Source: Sialis fuliginosa
Taxonomy: Eukaryota > Arthropoda > Insecta > Megaloptera > Sialidae
Reading direction: 5' to 3'
Assembly: GCA_961205875.1 (NCBI GenBank)
Contig: OY540821.1
Span: 3,782,001 to 3,846,000, forward strand
DNA: 64,000 nt
Made by a program: the position numbers and the translations under genes. Positions 33,613 to 44,739 of this stretch are shown one piece after another (position 1 is the first letter of the stretch; each line of letters starts with the position of its first letter). The notes beneath the pieces are model-generated. The model did not search any database, was not told the origin of the DNA, and was given only the letters and a program-made list of their open reading frames with translations.

Positions 33613-36282
33613 ATGGTCATATATATGAATACTAATATAAAAAACACTGGGGATGATAAGTGTAATATGAACTCTCTACTCAACAAATATAAAAATGAAG
33701 ACATCCAAGATAGAATGAAACAAGTAAGAAAATTATATAGTACAAAGGCAAGACTAGATATAAAAAAATTTTTCCTTATAAGTTGTAAAAAGAATAATCT
33801 TTTTCCTAAATTTATGAATAGTAAATTTGATAATAAAAAAAACTTTATTTCTTTAAGTAATAATAGCAATAAACATAGATATAACAATATTTTAAATAAT
33901 TTTAAGTACAAGCTATTAAATCTGTTAATTTCAGAAACCTTTAGTAATTTAAAAAATAACAAAAATTGTATTAATGAATGTCATAGTTTGCTAAAACAAT
34001 ATCTCACTATATCTGATTTACAACAAGTTTTTTTCATTGAAAGTTCTATTTATCAATTTACTTATTATAAATCATTTAATGTTGTCATTAATAAATTTAA
34101 TAAATTGAAGTCTGAAGCCATGGTTAATGAAAATCAATATATTAATAATTGTATCAATAGTTCTAAACAGATAGTAGATAACTATAATAATAATAAAAAT
34201 AGAAATTTAATAATAAGTAATAACCATGTTTCTAAATATAATAACAAATATAATTGTAAGCTACCAATAGATATTGAATTTAACCCTCTTAAACACAATG
34301 AGGAGAATTTTGTTGTTAATTTAACCTCTAACAAGATACCAGATAATATTAACAATTTATTAAAACTTGGATCAAATTTCAATTTACCCTATAATAATAA
34401 TAATCTACCTATCAATGATATGATTATTTCATTTGAATATGGTATTGACAACCTAGATGAAAATGAAAAAAACTTAATTAGAAATAAATTTATATATAAT
34501 GTTAATCAGTACAAGGATAACATGAAAAAAAACAATTTTTTGAATAATAAATATAATTGTTCTCTAATTAAGGATGTTTCTGATGCAAGGAAGTTTTTTA
34601 AGGAGAATGAAAATATCAAAGTGATTCGTGCTGATAAAACTAATAAAACCGTATTGATTGATAAAGTAGATTATGATAATAAAATGTATGAGCTGTTAAA
34701 TGATGGTGAAACATATCTTAAAATACATAAAGACCCCACTAATATTTTCCAGAACAGAAACAATAACATTATTCAAAAATTTTATGAAATGGGTTATATT
34801 GATCAAAATTTGAGTAACCAACTTAAAGTGCATAATAGTACTCCTCCACAAATTTACGGGTTGATAAAATTACATAAAGTAAATAATCCTGTCAGACCTA
34901 TAGTTGCTTCATATAATAGCCCACAACAAAAATTGTCAAAATTTTTCTCTGATATTTTAAAAAATATTACTGCTAATAATAATACCGTGAGAGACTCTTG
35001 GGAATTCCATGAATTTATTAAAGATTTTCATATACCTAATAAATATAAATTAATTTCACTTGATGTTAAATCATTGTTTACTAACATACCTATCGATACT
35101 ACTATTGAGATTATCACTAATAAATGGGAAGAAATAAAAAAATACACTAATATTGAGAAGGACGATTTTATTGATGGTTTGAAATTTTGTTGCAATACGT
35201 CATATTTCCAGTTTAAAAATCAATTTTATTCACAAATTTATGGAGCACCTATGGGTTCATCTCTATCGGTTGTTTTGGCTGATATTATTATGAACGAACT
35301 ACAAGAGTCTGTTTTGAAAAATGTAGATTATGAGATTCCTTTTTTTAAAAGATATGTTGATGACATCATTACAGCAATACCTTCGGATAAAATTGAAACT
35401 TTATGCAATAGCTTTAATTCTTTTCATGATAGATTACAATTTTCTTATGAACTTGAAAATCAAAATAGAGAAATTAGTTTTTTAGATATAAAAATTTTGG
35501 TTAACAAACATAATAAAGTTGAAACCATATGGTATACTAAACCTACCTGGTCTGCTAGATATTTGAACTACAATTCTAATTCCTCTATTGAACATAAACG
35601 TAATGTTATTACTGCTATTTTAGACCGGGCAATTAAATTCACTAATTTTAAATATAGAAGTCAAATACTCAACAAAGTTTACAATATTTTCTTATTAAAT
35701 GGTTATCCCATTAATTTTCTTAAAAACACTATAAATAATAGACTCAAAAGTATACTTTATGGACATAATAAAAATAGTAAAAGTTTGGCTGTTGCAGATA
35801 ATTCCAATTACTCTTATGATGATCAAATATATTTTTCATTCCCGTATATACCTATTTTATCTGAAAAAATGAAAAGAGTTGTTTCTGGACATAATATAAA
35901 AATGATAAACAAAAATAAGTATACTACAAAAATTTTTTTTTCTAAATTAAAAAATAAAACTGATAAGATGAAATGTTCTAACGTTATTTATAAACTTAAA
36001 TGTTCTTGTGATTATTCTTACTTAGGGCAATCTAAACAATACTTGCAAAAGAGAATCAACAGTCATAAATATGCTAAAAATGAAGTTACTGCACTTCGTA
36101 CCCATATACAACAGACTGGTCACGAAGTTGAATATGGTGATGTTGAAATTTTAGATTTTCAGCCTATTTTAAAAAAAAGATTACTTAGTGAATCGTTACA
36201 TATCTTAAAAGAACCTAAATGTCTTAACTCTAGAGAAAATCTTAATCACCTCAAAGAATCATATCTAAATTTAATTAAATAA
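33613..36282 (+). CDS. Penelope-like reverse transcriptase with GIY-YIG endonuclease (right copy)
   Basis: Intact 889-residue frame, the inverted partner of 27010-29679. RT motifs (SLDVKSLFTNIP, GAPMGSSLSVV, YVDDI) and the C-terminal nuclease are intact. Two residue differences (Arg34, Asn425) distinguish it from the left copy, which argues that the two arms are separate DNA and not one read twice. Upstream, the truncated copy supplies the direct repeat that in Penelope elements is thought to carry the promoter. Confidence 0.93.
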   Translation: MVIYMNTNIKNTGDDKCNMNSLLNKYKNEDIQDRMKQVRKLYSTKARLDIKKFFLISCKKNNLFPKFMNSKFDNKKNFISLSNNSNKHRYNNILNNFKYKLLNLLISETFSNLKNNKNCINECHSLLKQYLTISDLQQVFFIESSIYQFTYYKSFNVVINKFNKLKSEAMVNENQYINNCINSSKQIVDNYNNNKNRNLIISNNHVSKYNNKYNCKLPIDIEFNPLKHNEENFVVNLTSNKIPDNINNLLKLGSNFNLPYNNNNLPINDMIISFEYGIDNLDENEKNLIRNKFIYNVNQYKDNMKKNNFLNNKYNCSLIKDVSDARKFFKENENIKVIRADKTNKTVLIDKVDYDNKMYELLNDGETYLKIHKDPTNIFQNRNNNIIQKFYEMGYIDQNLSNQLKVHNSTPPQIYGLIKLHKVNNPVRPIVASYNSPQQKLSKFFSDILKNITANNNTVRDSWEFHEFIKDFHIPNKYKLISLDVKSLFTNIPIDTTIEIITNKWEEIKKYTNIEKDDFIDGLKFCCNTSYFQFKNQFYSQIYGAPMGSSLSVVLADIIMNELQESVLKNVDYEIPFFKRYVDDIITAIPSDKIETLCNSFNSFHDRLQFSYELENQNREISFLDIKILVNKHNKVETIWYTKPTWSARYLNYNSNSSIEHKRNVITAILDRAIKFTNFKYRSQILNKVYNIFLLNGYPINFLKNTINNRLKSILYGHNKNSKSLAVADNSNYSYDDQIYFSFPYIPILSEKMKRVVSGHNIKMINKNKYTTKIFFSKLKNKTDKMKCSNVIYKLKCSCDYSYLGQSKQYLQKRINSHKYAKNEVTALRTHIQQTGHEVEYGDVEILDFQPILKKRLLSESLHILKEPKCLNSRENLNHLKESYLNLIK

Positions 36283-37164
36283 ATTTTCTTTTTTCCTCTT
36301 TCTTCTTCTTTCCACGTTTCTTTTTGCTTGTATTGTATGCCATTTTTTGGTTTTTCTATTAATTTTAACTTTTTTCATTTTTGTTTGATTAGGTATATGT
36401 TTTAGTTTGATTTTGTTGGTTTTTGTTCCCTTTTTTTCTCTCTTTTTAAAATTTTTAAAAAATTTCTTTCTAGGTTACCTTGTACTTAAAATTGACATTT
36501 AACATTGATAAGATTTTTGTTTTCCATAGATGTAATAAATATAATTAAGTTTGTAATACTAGTGCTTTTCTTTCATTGAAACACTAGTAATTTTATTTCT
36601 TTTTTCATGTTTGTATAATAAATTTGTAACTAGTTTTAAGTAAAAACAATTGATGGTTCTTGTTTAATTAAGTTTTATCTTAGTATAAATACTTTTCAAC
36701 ATGTGATACAATGTGATACGAATTTTATTTATTTTTAACGTTTTTAAACTAAATTTTTAAGTTTTAATGTTTTAAAAAAATTGTTTTTATATATTGTTTT
36801 ATCTGTTGGATATCACATTTACATATTTTTAGTCTTTTGTACAAGAATGGGTACTTTTTAATATTTAAAAAAAATTTTTTTGATGTAATATGCATCTTTT
36901 ACTACATACATATGGTCACACTAATTACTGTTTAAATTGTAAGTAAAAAAAATATGTTTATATCTATGAATATCTTGTTCATTTGCTTATGTTACTTACT
37001 TATGTTTATGATTTCTTATAGGGATAATTATTAATTTCTGATGAAGACAAAAATGTTGAAAATTAAAATAAGCGCTATTAATTAAAATGATTTGAACATT
37101 GGTTTAGTTCTTTAATTAATATTTTGACCTAAAAAAAACCCCTACAAAATAGGTATATTTAAAT

Positions 37165-37184
37165 ATATATATATATATATATAT
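37165..37184. repeat. TA microsatellite at right edge of the Penelope palindrome
   Basis: A TA run lies directly between the Penelope 3' end and the first unit of the 886-bp repeat. Confidence 0.85.
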
Positions 37185-38070
37185 ACTAGCTGGGCCCACG
37201 CGGCTTCGCTCGCGTAGACTACGGAATTATTGTTTAGGATTTTTGAAAAATATAGTTTAAATAATTAAGTACAAACACGATTAGTTATTATTGTAATAAT
37301 AATTTATCAATACCTAAATTACCTAACAAAAACGAATCAGAAGAAAAAAGTACAAATAATTTGTGTTCTGTTTAAATTTAAATGTTAATTATTGAAAACA
37401 AAATTAACACAAACGATCAGCCGAGGGACTCCGAATAACAACCGAGCGTACGCGAATCCAGTCTGATGTACTTGCTTCGATGCGGCACGACACCATACAT
37501 TTAAGATATTATCTTTATAAATATATTTTAAGATATTTTCTAAACTATACGACCAAATTGGATGCTGTAAATGGCAAACTATATCTACATTAAGTACTTA
37601 TGACGATGAAATCATTTATTTCGATATGGATTAATGTTTTGCAGGTCATAAGTCCATGTAAACAAAACCCAAATATTTTATGTTTTCTTTGTAACATAAA
37701 AGCAGTCATTGTGGCTAAAATATAAAAGTTAGATATATGGTGTCGCGGACTTAATTGAAGAACTTTTGATTCTACACAATTCTTTATTACATTATTTTGT
37801 TCTATATTGAACGGTTTAGGCAGCGTATTACAAAACAGCGCGCCGACGGCAAAATTTTTTCCGACTTGATTTACTATTATCGTCACTGCTTTGTTGTTAT
37901 GTTACCTAACGTAAAAAAATATAGCCTATAACCTGGCCAGAGAACGTACCTATGAATTAAAAAAAAAAACTCGTAAATCGGATAAGTGGTTCTCGAGTGA
38001 TAAGGTAACTAACGGACAGACAGACAGACAGACAGACAGAGAGACGTTGAGCTTTATATATATTAAGGAT
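37185..38070 (+). repeat. 886-bp interspersed repeat, copy 1 (of tandem pair A)
   Basis: Starts ACTAGCTGGGCCCACGCGGC and ends with a GACA run followed by GAGACGTTGAGC and TATATATTAAGGAT. An antisense 98-codon frame (37886-37590) is shared with copies 3 and 4. Class is unknown; the simple-repeat tail resembles non-LTR or SINE 3' ends. Confidence 0.8.
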
Positions 38071-38900
38071 ACTAGCTGGGCCCACGCGGCTTCGCTCGCG
38101 TAGACTACGGAATTATTGTTTAGGATTTTTGAAAAATATAGTTTAATTAATTAAGTACAAACACGATTAGTTATTATTGTAATAATAATTTATCAATACC
38201 TAAATTACCTAACAAAAACGAATCAGAAGAAAAAAGTACAAATAATTTGTGTTCTGTTTAAATTTAAATGTTAATTATTGAAAACAAAATTAACTCAAAC
38301 GTCAGCCGAGGGACTCCGAATATCTACCGAACGTAAGCCATTCCAGTCTGATGTACATCGCTTCGATGCGGCACGACACCATACATTTAAAATGTTACCT
38401 TTATAAATATATTTTAAGATATTTTCTAAACTATACGACCAAATTGGATGCTGTAAATGGCAAACTATATCTACATTAAGTACTTATGACGATGAAATCA
38501 TTTATTTCGATAAGGATTAATGTTTTGCAGGTCATAAGTCCATGTAAACAAAACCCAAATATTTTATGTTTTCTTTGTAACATAAAAGCAGTCATTGTGG
38601 CTTAAATATAAAAGTTAGACATATCGTGTCGCTGACTTAATTGTAGAACTTTTGATTCTACACAATTCTTTAATACATTATTTTGTTCTATATTGAACGG
38701 TTTAGGCAGCGTATTACAAAACAGCGCGCCGACGGCAAAATTTTTTCCGACTTGATTTACTATTATCGTTACTGCTTTGTTGTTATGTTACCTAACGTAA
38801 AAAAATATAGCCTATAACCTGGCCAGAGAACGTACCTATGAATTAAAAAAAAAAACTCGTAAATCGGATAAGTGGTTCTCGAGTGATAAGGTAACTAACG

Positions 38901-38942
<42 letters not shown>

Positions 38943-38972
38943 GAGACGTTGAGCTTTATATATATTAAGGAT
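38071..38972 (+). repeat. Same interspersed repeat, copy 2 (of tandem pair A)
   Basis: Follows copy 1 with no spacer and has a longer GACA run. The antisense frame is broken by a TAA where the other copies read Leu (FYILA). Slightly diverged from the other three. Confidence 0.8.
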
Positions 38973-39224
38973 ATATATTTTAGTAGTACAATGACAGGAT
39001 GGACAAAAAGTAGATAAAATTGATTATACAGCCTCAAATATGAATTAATTTCCTTTCATTTCTTACTTATTTCTCATAATTCATTTGGCTATCTTCGTTT
39101 AATTTTGTGACGTCATACTCCAGAAATATGAAGTCATTGATGTTTTTTTTAAAACGCCTACATTTCCTAAATATATTCAATTATAACATATATATATATT
39201 AATCTACCATATGAATCTAATATA

Positions 39225-40075
39225 TGATTATAATAATTATTTTCTTTACTATTATAAAAATTTAGAGATTTATATTCGTTACGTAATAACTTTAGATCCA
39301 CTGATCCGATTTAAAAAATTATTTCACTGATAGAAAGATCAGACCTTCATGAATAACATAAGCTATGCATAATCACGCTATCACACACACTGGCTGAGCA
39401 GTGTATTAAAAAGTTATGTAAGTCATTAAAAAATTAACATCTTTGTCACATACATAACTCATGAACCACTGAACCGATATTGTTGAAACTTGGTCGGATG
39501 GTTGGGTCAGTCCCAATTCAAAATCGTGTGTAAGGGGGAGGAGTGACATCCCAAAATATTTATTTTTTCAAGATATCTCAAGAACAACACATGTTACGTG
39601 AAAATTTTATAGAATATTTTTTGTAGAGCATTAAATTTCCTATAATATGGATCTACAACGTTTGTTGTAAAATATTCCCTTACAAAGATTTATCTCAATT
39701 TATTTAAAAAAATCGTGTATTGTTTTTCTAAATTGATATTTGCTTGGACATATTAAATGTCATTTTGACGTTTGCATAAATTTAGATTTAGATTGAAATT
39801 GTCAAAAAATTAAAAATATACGAAAAAAAAAATCAGGTGCGTTTTAAGAAAAATGTCGAACTAATATTTTTTAGTAAAATTGTATAAAAATTAAATGGTT
39901 AACCAATTTCAGGCAATTTATCTAAACACTATCGGTTTTTATTTAAATTTTTCAATAATTAACTGCCTTTGGTAAATTTAGCACGAGGAAGCACTGCATT
40001 TACTTGGCAGATTTTTTTTACGACTCGCCACATCGGGCCGTATTAGCCCCCCATTTGTATGTTTAACTAGTATAG
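39225..40075 (+). repeat. Diverged retroelement-like repeat
   Basis: ATAACTCATGAACCACTGAA, CGATATTGTTGAAACTTGG and AAAATCGTGTGTAAGGGGGA recur at 56190-56960. No coding frame is recognisable. The 38973-39224 flank is AT-rich with nothing else seen. Confidence 0.6.
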
Positions 40076-40089
40076 TTTACGACAGTATA

Positions 40090-41000
40090 TTGTCTATCTT
40101 TAATAGATCGGATTTTTATGGAATTATCCATTTTGACCTTCCCTTAATCCATTATGACTGTTTTCGCTATGATGTCTGTGTGTCTGTTTGTCTGTCTGTA
40201 AGCGCTGTAACTCAAATACGACAAATCGTAGAAGGATGAAATTTTATATTTAAGATTAATTTAATGTTTGTCTGGGAAGAAAACATCCTATTTTTGAAAA
40301 CGATATTTCAACCGGATTGGACGTTTACCTACGTCGATTTTTTAATTTTTCAAATTACTTTGAAACTGTGCCAATTAAAGAAAAATGGTCAAATTAAAAA
40401 TTGTAGGTAATGTCATCATCTATAATTTATGTTCTATTCATTTTTTTGAAAAAACAAATTTTTGAAGAAAAAAAAAATTATAATTCAATGGTTCATATCA
40501 GAGAAGAAATATCTGTCATGAGTGTCATGGGACTTTCTTATACGTATTACAGAGAATGAACAGTGTGCGTGTTTGCTATAGGTACCATGGGACTTTCTTA
40601 TACGTATTACAGAGAATGAACAGTGTGCGTGTTTGCTATAGGTACCATGGGACTTTCTTATACGTAATACTGAGAGTGAACAATGTGGGTGAGTCTAAAT
40701 AATTATTTACAAAAATTATTTCTGGCTAAATCATAAATGTTGGAAAAAAATGTATGGAGAATAAATTATAGATAGTAACATACTCGACATTTTTTATCTA
40801 AAACATTTTTTTTCTTATTTCAAAAATAATTCGAAAATTCAAAAGTTGACAAGAGTAAACATCCGTTTTCTGAAAAAACATTTAAAATATTCAAGTGATG
40901 CATAATGCAGATTGTAGAGAATAATATTAGCTATAGTTTATGTCCCATTCATTTTATTTTATCTTTTATTAGTTCGTCAGAAATGTGTTTTAATAACTTA
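40090..41000. repeat. Foldback-like dispersed repeat with TCTG run
   Basis: The left part (TTGACCTTCCCTTAATCCATT, GATGTCTGTGTGTCTG, AAGCGCTGTAACTCAAA) matches inverted sequence in 25500-25880 and the core of 2663-4499. A 60-bp tandem array interrupts it at 40525-40700. Confidence 0.6.
40525..40700 (+). repeat. 60-bp tandem repeat, about three units
   Basis: Units start CATGGGACTTTCTTATACGT at about 40526, 40586 and 40646. The first two are identical over most of their length; the third is diverged and partial. Confidence 0.9.
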
Positions 41001-41011
41001 AGAATCACGTA

Positions 41012-42361
41012 GGGGAAAGACGGACAAAGTGGCCAGTGCGGGGAAAGTAGTCATTTAAGTTTTCTTCGTTGAATATAGCTGTAACCGCGCGGGAGCAGGG
41101 AAAACAGGTCACAACCGGTGTTATCAGTGTAACTTTGAAGCGGAAAGTTATCATTTTTGCGTTTTATCGCCATTTTAATCATTTTTTATTGTTAGGTTAT
41201 AAAATATGTTTGAAAATCTACTCAACAGTCATGGAATGTGGTTGCGATGCGAAATGCTATAGAAGATGTAAAAACTGACAAGATGCCATTTGCTATTGCA
41301 GCGGTTCAGGGTTTGGCCACTTTATCCGACCTAGGCGGGTAAATTGGCCACTTTGCAGTTTTTTTTTTTAAACTAAAACTTACATTTTAAAAGTAAAAAA
41401 AAAAAAAAAATATAGTAGCATTATATTTTTTTTATAATGTTGCTGATTAAAAAGGTATCAAAAAAATGCATCAAACCATAGACATAGAGAATGGACAGTG
41501 CATTCTGTATTAACACAATGGTGTAACATCTGTTCAAAAAGTGAGAGAGAGAGATGCAGTGTAGTTTGGAATATATCTACATACCTCTTTTTCTAAGACT
41601 CTGATTGGTAGCTTACTATAGTTCGGGGTAGTATTTCTGTCAGATATATTTTTGTATATACATATATCTTGTGATTTTTGTGCAATAAGTTTTTTATTAG
41701 AAAAGTAAATAATATAAACAATAAACATACTATAATGGTTCATATTATATCGAGGAAATTAAAAAAGAAAATCAATTGATGTGATAGAATTTTGCAAAAT
41801 TATGAACGGATATTCCGGGAAAATAACATTTTTGCTACCAAAAATATTAAATATATATTAATAAAAAATAGTTTTAAATCAATTCCCATGTGGTTACTAC
41901 AGAATTATGAGGTGGATTGCTGCATTTACAAACAGCACATACAAGATTTACTTAACAAAATTAAAAATTTTTGTTTTGATATTAGAACAAGATATTAAAA
42001 TTGGTTAAAAAAATTCGTTACTTATATTATTTAGAAATCAATAATTGTTTCTTTTTTTAAATAAATTTTTTTATAAAGTTAATTATTTTAACCTCTTTAT
42101 ATACCTACATACCTATAGTATAATAATATCATATATTAATCAACAGTAGATTAATATATTATGATAATATCTATGAATATTTTTAATGTTCGGGACTAAG
42201 AATGAAATAGTTACACTCCTGTTTAAAAAAAGGACAAGTATATTCCAAACCTGTTTCTATCTCTTTCTTTTGACACGGCTATGCTCTCGGGTCAGATGCC
42301 TAGTCCATTCTCTATGACTATGCATCAAACTTTAGAGTGACCACTTTGCCCGTCTTTCCCC
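41012..42361. mobile_element. Pogo-like DNA transposon remnant
   Basis: Inverted ends GGGGAAAGACGGACAAAGTG and CACTTTGCCCGTCTTTCCCC are flanked by TA (41010-41011 and 42362-42363). At about 41236-41340 one frame reads MRNAIEDVKTDKMPFAIAAV, resembling the start of a Psq/CENPB-type helix-turn-helix of pogo transposases. The rest of a transposase is absent, and a hAT-like MITE fills most of the interior. Confidence 0.75.
41477..42322. mobile_element. hAT-like MITE inside the pogo-like element
   Basis: Ends CATAGACATAGAGAATGGAC and, inverted, CATAGTCATAGAGAATGGAC. The 8-bp target duplication catcaaac is exact (41469-41476, 42323-42330). Related remnant at 7888-8031. Short frames inside are not convincing genes. 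Confidence 0.88.
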
Positions 42362-42363
42362 TA

Positions 42364-43365
42364 CACTGTTCACTGCCAAGATTACGTCTAAGTAAGTCCC
42401 GTAGGTCCCAAGGCAAAAAATTTTGTAATATTTTTGTTTTTGTTGACTATATTTAGAATTTAGATGTTCTTACGTCATTACGACATGATAACGTCCATTT
42501 CGGTCATATTCTGTTTGTTTTTTCGTTTTGTCTATTCATGAGGTATGAATTAATTCGAGAAATATGGTATTTTAATGATAATTTAACAAAATAAAAACAT
42601 TTGAAATTTTCTAGTCGTTTTTCTACGAAATTACATTTTTACAGTTATTTATGTTATATGACTCAAGATAGTTTGGTTAGAATTGTTAGAAGACCTACTT
42701 TTAACTGTTTTTTTAATACGTACATTCACCTATGATTGTTTTTGATAATTTTTGCAGATAAATTTATTTATTTTTCTAATTATTTTAAAACGTAGTTTTA
42801 ATTATATGTATTTTAGTTTGGCTGGTTAAGTTTAATAGAAGTGAATCTACGGAAAAACTGTTAGTTTTATTAAGAAACTAAATTAAATTCTAAAGTATTA
42901 AATTTCGTAATGGATATGTATTTTTTAATCACCTGTATATATGTATACAATAGGTACTCGATATTTAATATCGGTTAATATTAAAATAAATAAAGGTAGG
43001 TAAGTACAGTAGATATAATAATAATTATAAGTATTAAATGTAATTTTAGTGCAAGTGTTGTATACTCGTATCTTCACATTTTTAATAATATACTGTTACT
43101 AGATATAGAGTTTATTCCATGAAGATATATACAAAAAGTGTTCTATTCTAGCTAACTTATTTATAGACACGTATTTACATAATATGCAATAACATAAATT
43201 ATCTATTATTGTTACTTAATAATTACTCAATATACTACTTATTATTATAGGTAAATATGATTTTTTTCGTTTATAAAAATTGTTAGAAATGTGTTTTCAT
43301 TCACATCAAACAATAAATTTTAATGAAGCCATATTTGTCTGTGTACTTTCTTATACTGTAAGTAA
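42364..43365. other. AT-rich, no feature recognised
   Basis: Many stops in all frames; no repeat or RNA gene recognised. Confidence 0.5.

Positions 43366-43366
<1 letters not shown>

Positions 43367-43430
<64 letters not shown>
43367..43430. repeat. TA microsatellite
   Basis: A long run of TA dinucleotides, interrupted once by TG near its right end. Confidence 0.95.
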
Positions 43431-43554
43431 AGTATTATAACGACATCATCTCACATTTTGATCTTTAATAATAGGTATATTTTCTGAATTTTTTTTTTTA
43501 ATTTTAAAATATCAATATTTTTCATTATATTGTATTTAATTGTTATTTATTATA

Positions 43555-43685
43555 TTTTAGCCTGACGATGATTCTGTGAATCGAAAGCTTGCGCGAATAC
43601 TTTTTATTCTATTAAATTTTTTGACGTTTAAACCAATTAATTTGTTTTTATTTCATATATTAACGTCACTATATTACATTTATTA
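43555..43685 (+). repeat. Penelope-type terminal remnant with hammerhead-like core
   Basis: CCTGACGATGATTCTGTGAA followed by TCGAAAGCTTGCG contains CTGACGA, a 5-bp stem GATTC/GAATC and GAAA, the order of a hammerhead ribozyme core. A related copy in inverse orientation lies at 58500-58625, sharing TTGTTTTTATTT and AACGTCACTA downstream. Assignment to Penelope-like termini rests on my knowledge that such motifs occur there. Confidence 0.5.
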
Positions 43686-43929
43686 TATGTAAGTATACAT
43701 ATATATTTATTTAAATAAAACTTTCGAAATTTAGATGGAAAAAGTGTCTGTCTGTCTGTAGGCTCTGTAACTCAAAAATGATAGAAGGGTGAAATATTAG
43801 ATTTAGTTTTTGTGTAAGCCTAAGATAACTATCAATTTTGAGAGAAATATATAAACATAATTGATTGATAAATGGTTCATAATAGAAAGAAATGTTTAAC
43901 TTAAATATTTAAAATTATAGAGAACATTA

Positions 43930-44420
43930 TTAACTTCCCAACTGTAAGTTATTGTAATCGGTCCGAAAATCAAAATCAAAAATTTCAAAATAATTGTATG
44001 TTTTAAGGTTAATACAGTATATTTACACCATAGACATGAAAGGCGAAAACCACACTCAAAATTTGAATTTTAAATACTATAAATAAGTGTACAATTCGTG
44101 TTGCCTTGGAATGCATTTACATTTAAACTGTCAGATTAGTTATTATAAAGACAAATGCAATTTAATTCAAATTATCAAATTAGTTATTCTAAAAATGTGT
44201 ATTATATTATTGACATTAGGATATTAAAAAACTAATATTCATAATACAAAAGTGAGTTTTATTTCTGACCAATTCCATTAAAATTTTTCATATACATATT
44301 AAAAAAATATTCACATAAACTACTATGGAAACAATAAATAATCAGTATTCAAGTATTTGTAATCATACCGTGTTGGGAAGTTGATTGTGTGGACCTAAAG
44401 GGTCTCACCCTAACCCAAAG
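43930..44420 (+). repeat. Dispersed repeat (AACTTCCCAACTG family), copy A
   Basis: ATTGTAATCGGTCCGAAAATC, GTATGTTTTAAGGTTAATAC and the end GTGTGGACCTAAAGGGTCTC recur at 48985-49500, 52005-52796 and 63725-64000. Confidence 0.65.
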
Positions 44421-44739
44421 CTTATTTTTTATTTAATTTAACACGTTCACTATACATACACAGTATAATTACGTATAAGAAAGTTCCGTGACACCCATGG
44501 CATATATTTTTAATTAGATAATATATTTTTTAAGAATATATGAAACTTGATTAAATTTGTTTGATAATTTACGTAAAAAAATTGATTTGACCTAGATTTT
44601 TTTATTGACATAAAGTTGATAAAAACAATTAGAAATAATATGCCTTATTTTATATCGTATAATATTGTAAAACATATTTTAATAATTAATATAATTTTAA
44701 TTTATAATTTATACTTTTATTTATATCATTGTTGGTATA

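Larger units (their letters stand above)
31661..37165 (+). mobile_element. Right arm: 5'-truncated plus full Penelope-like element
   Basis: A truncated copy (31661 to about 33612) is followed head-to-tail by a full copy (about 33613-37165) with the shared 3' region repeated at 32722-33612 and 36283-37165. The right end merges into a TA run. Scattered single-base differences from the left arm exist, for example at about 32945 and 35266. Confidence 0.9.

Noticed and set aside
26096-37165. CRISPR-like or retroviral interpretation of the repeated structure
   Set aside because: No short spaced repeats; proteins are Penelope-type RT with GIY-YIG nuclease, with no gag, protease, integrase or envelope.
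43280-43468. 62-codon frame across a TA run
   Set aside because: Mostly alternating Tyr-Ile encoded by the microsatellite.
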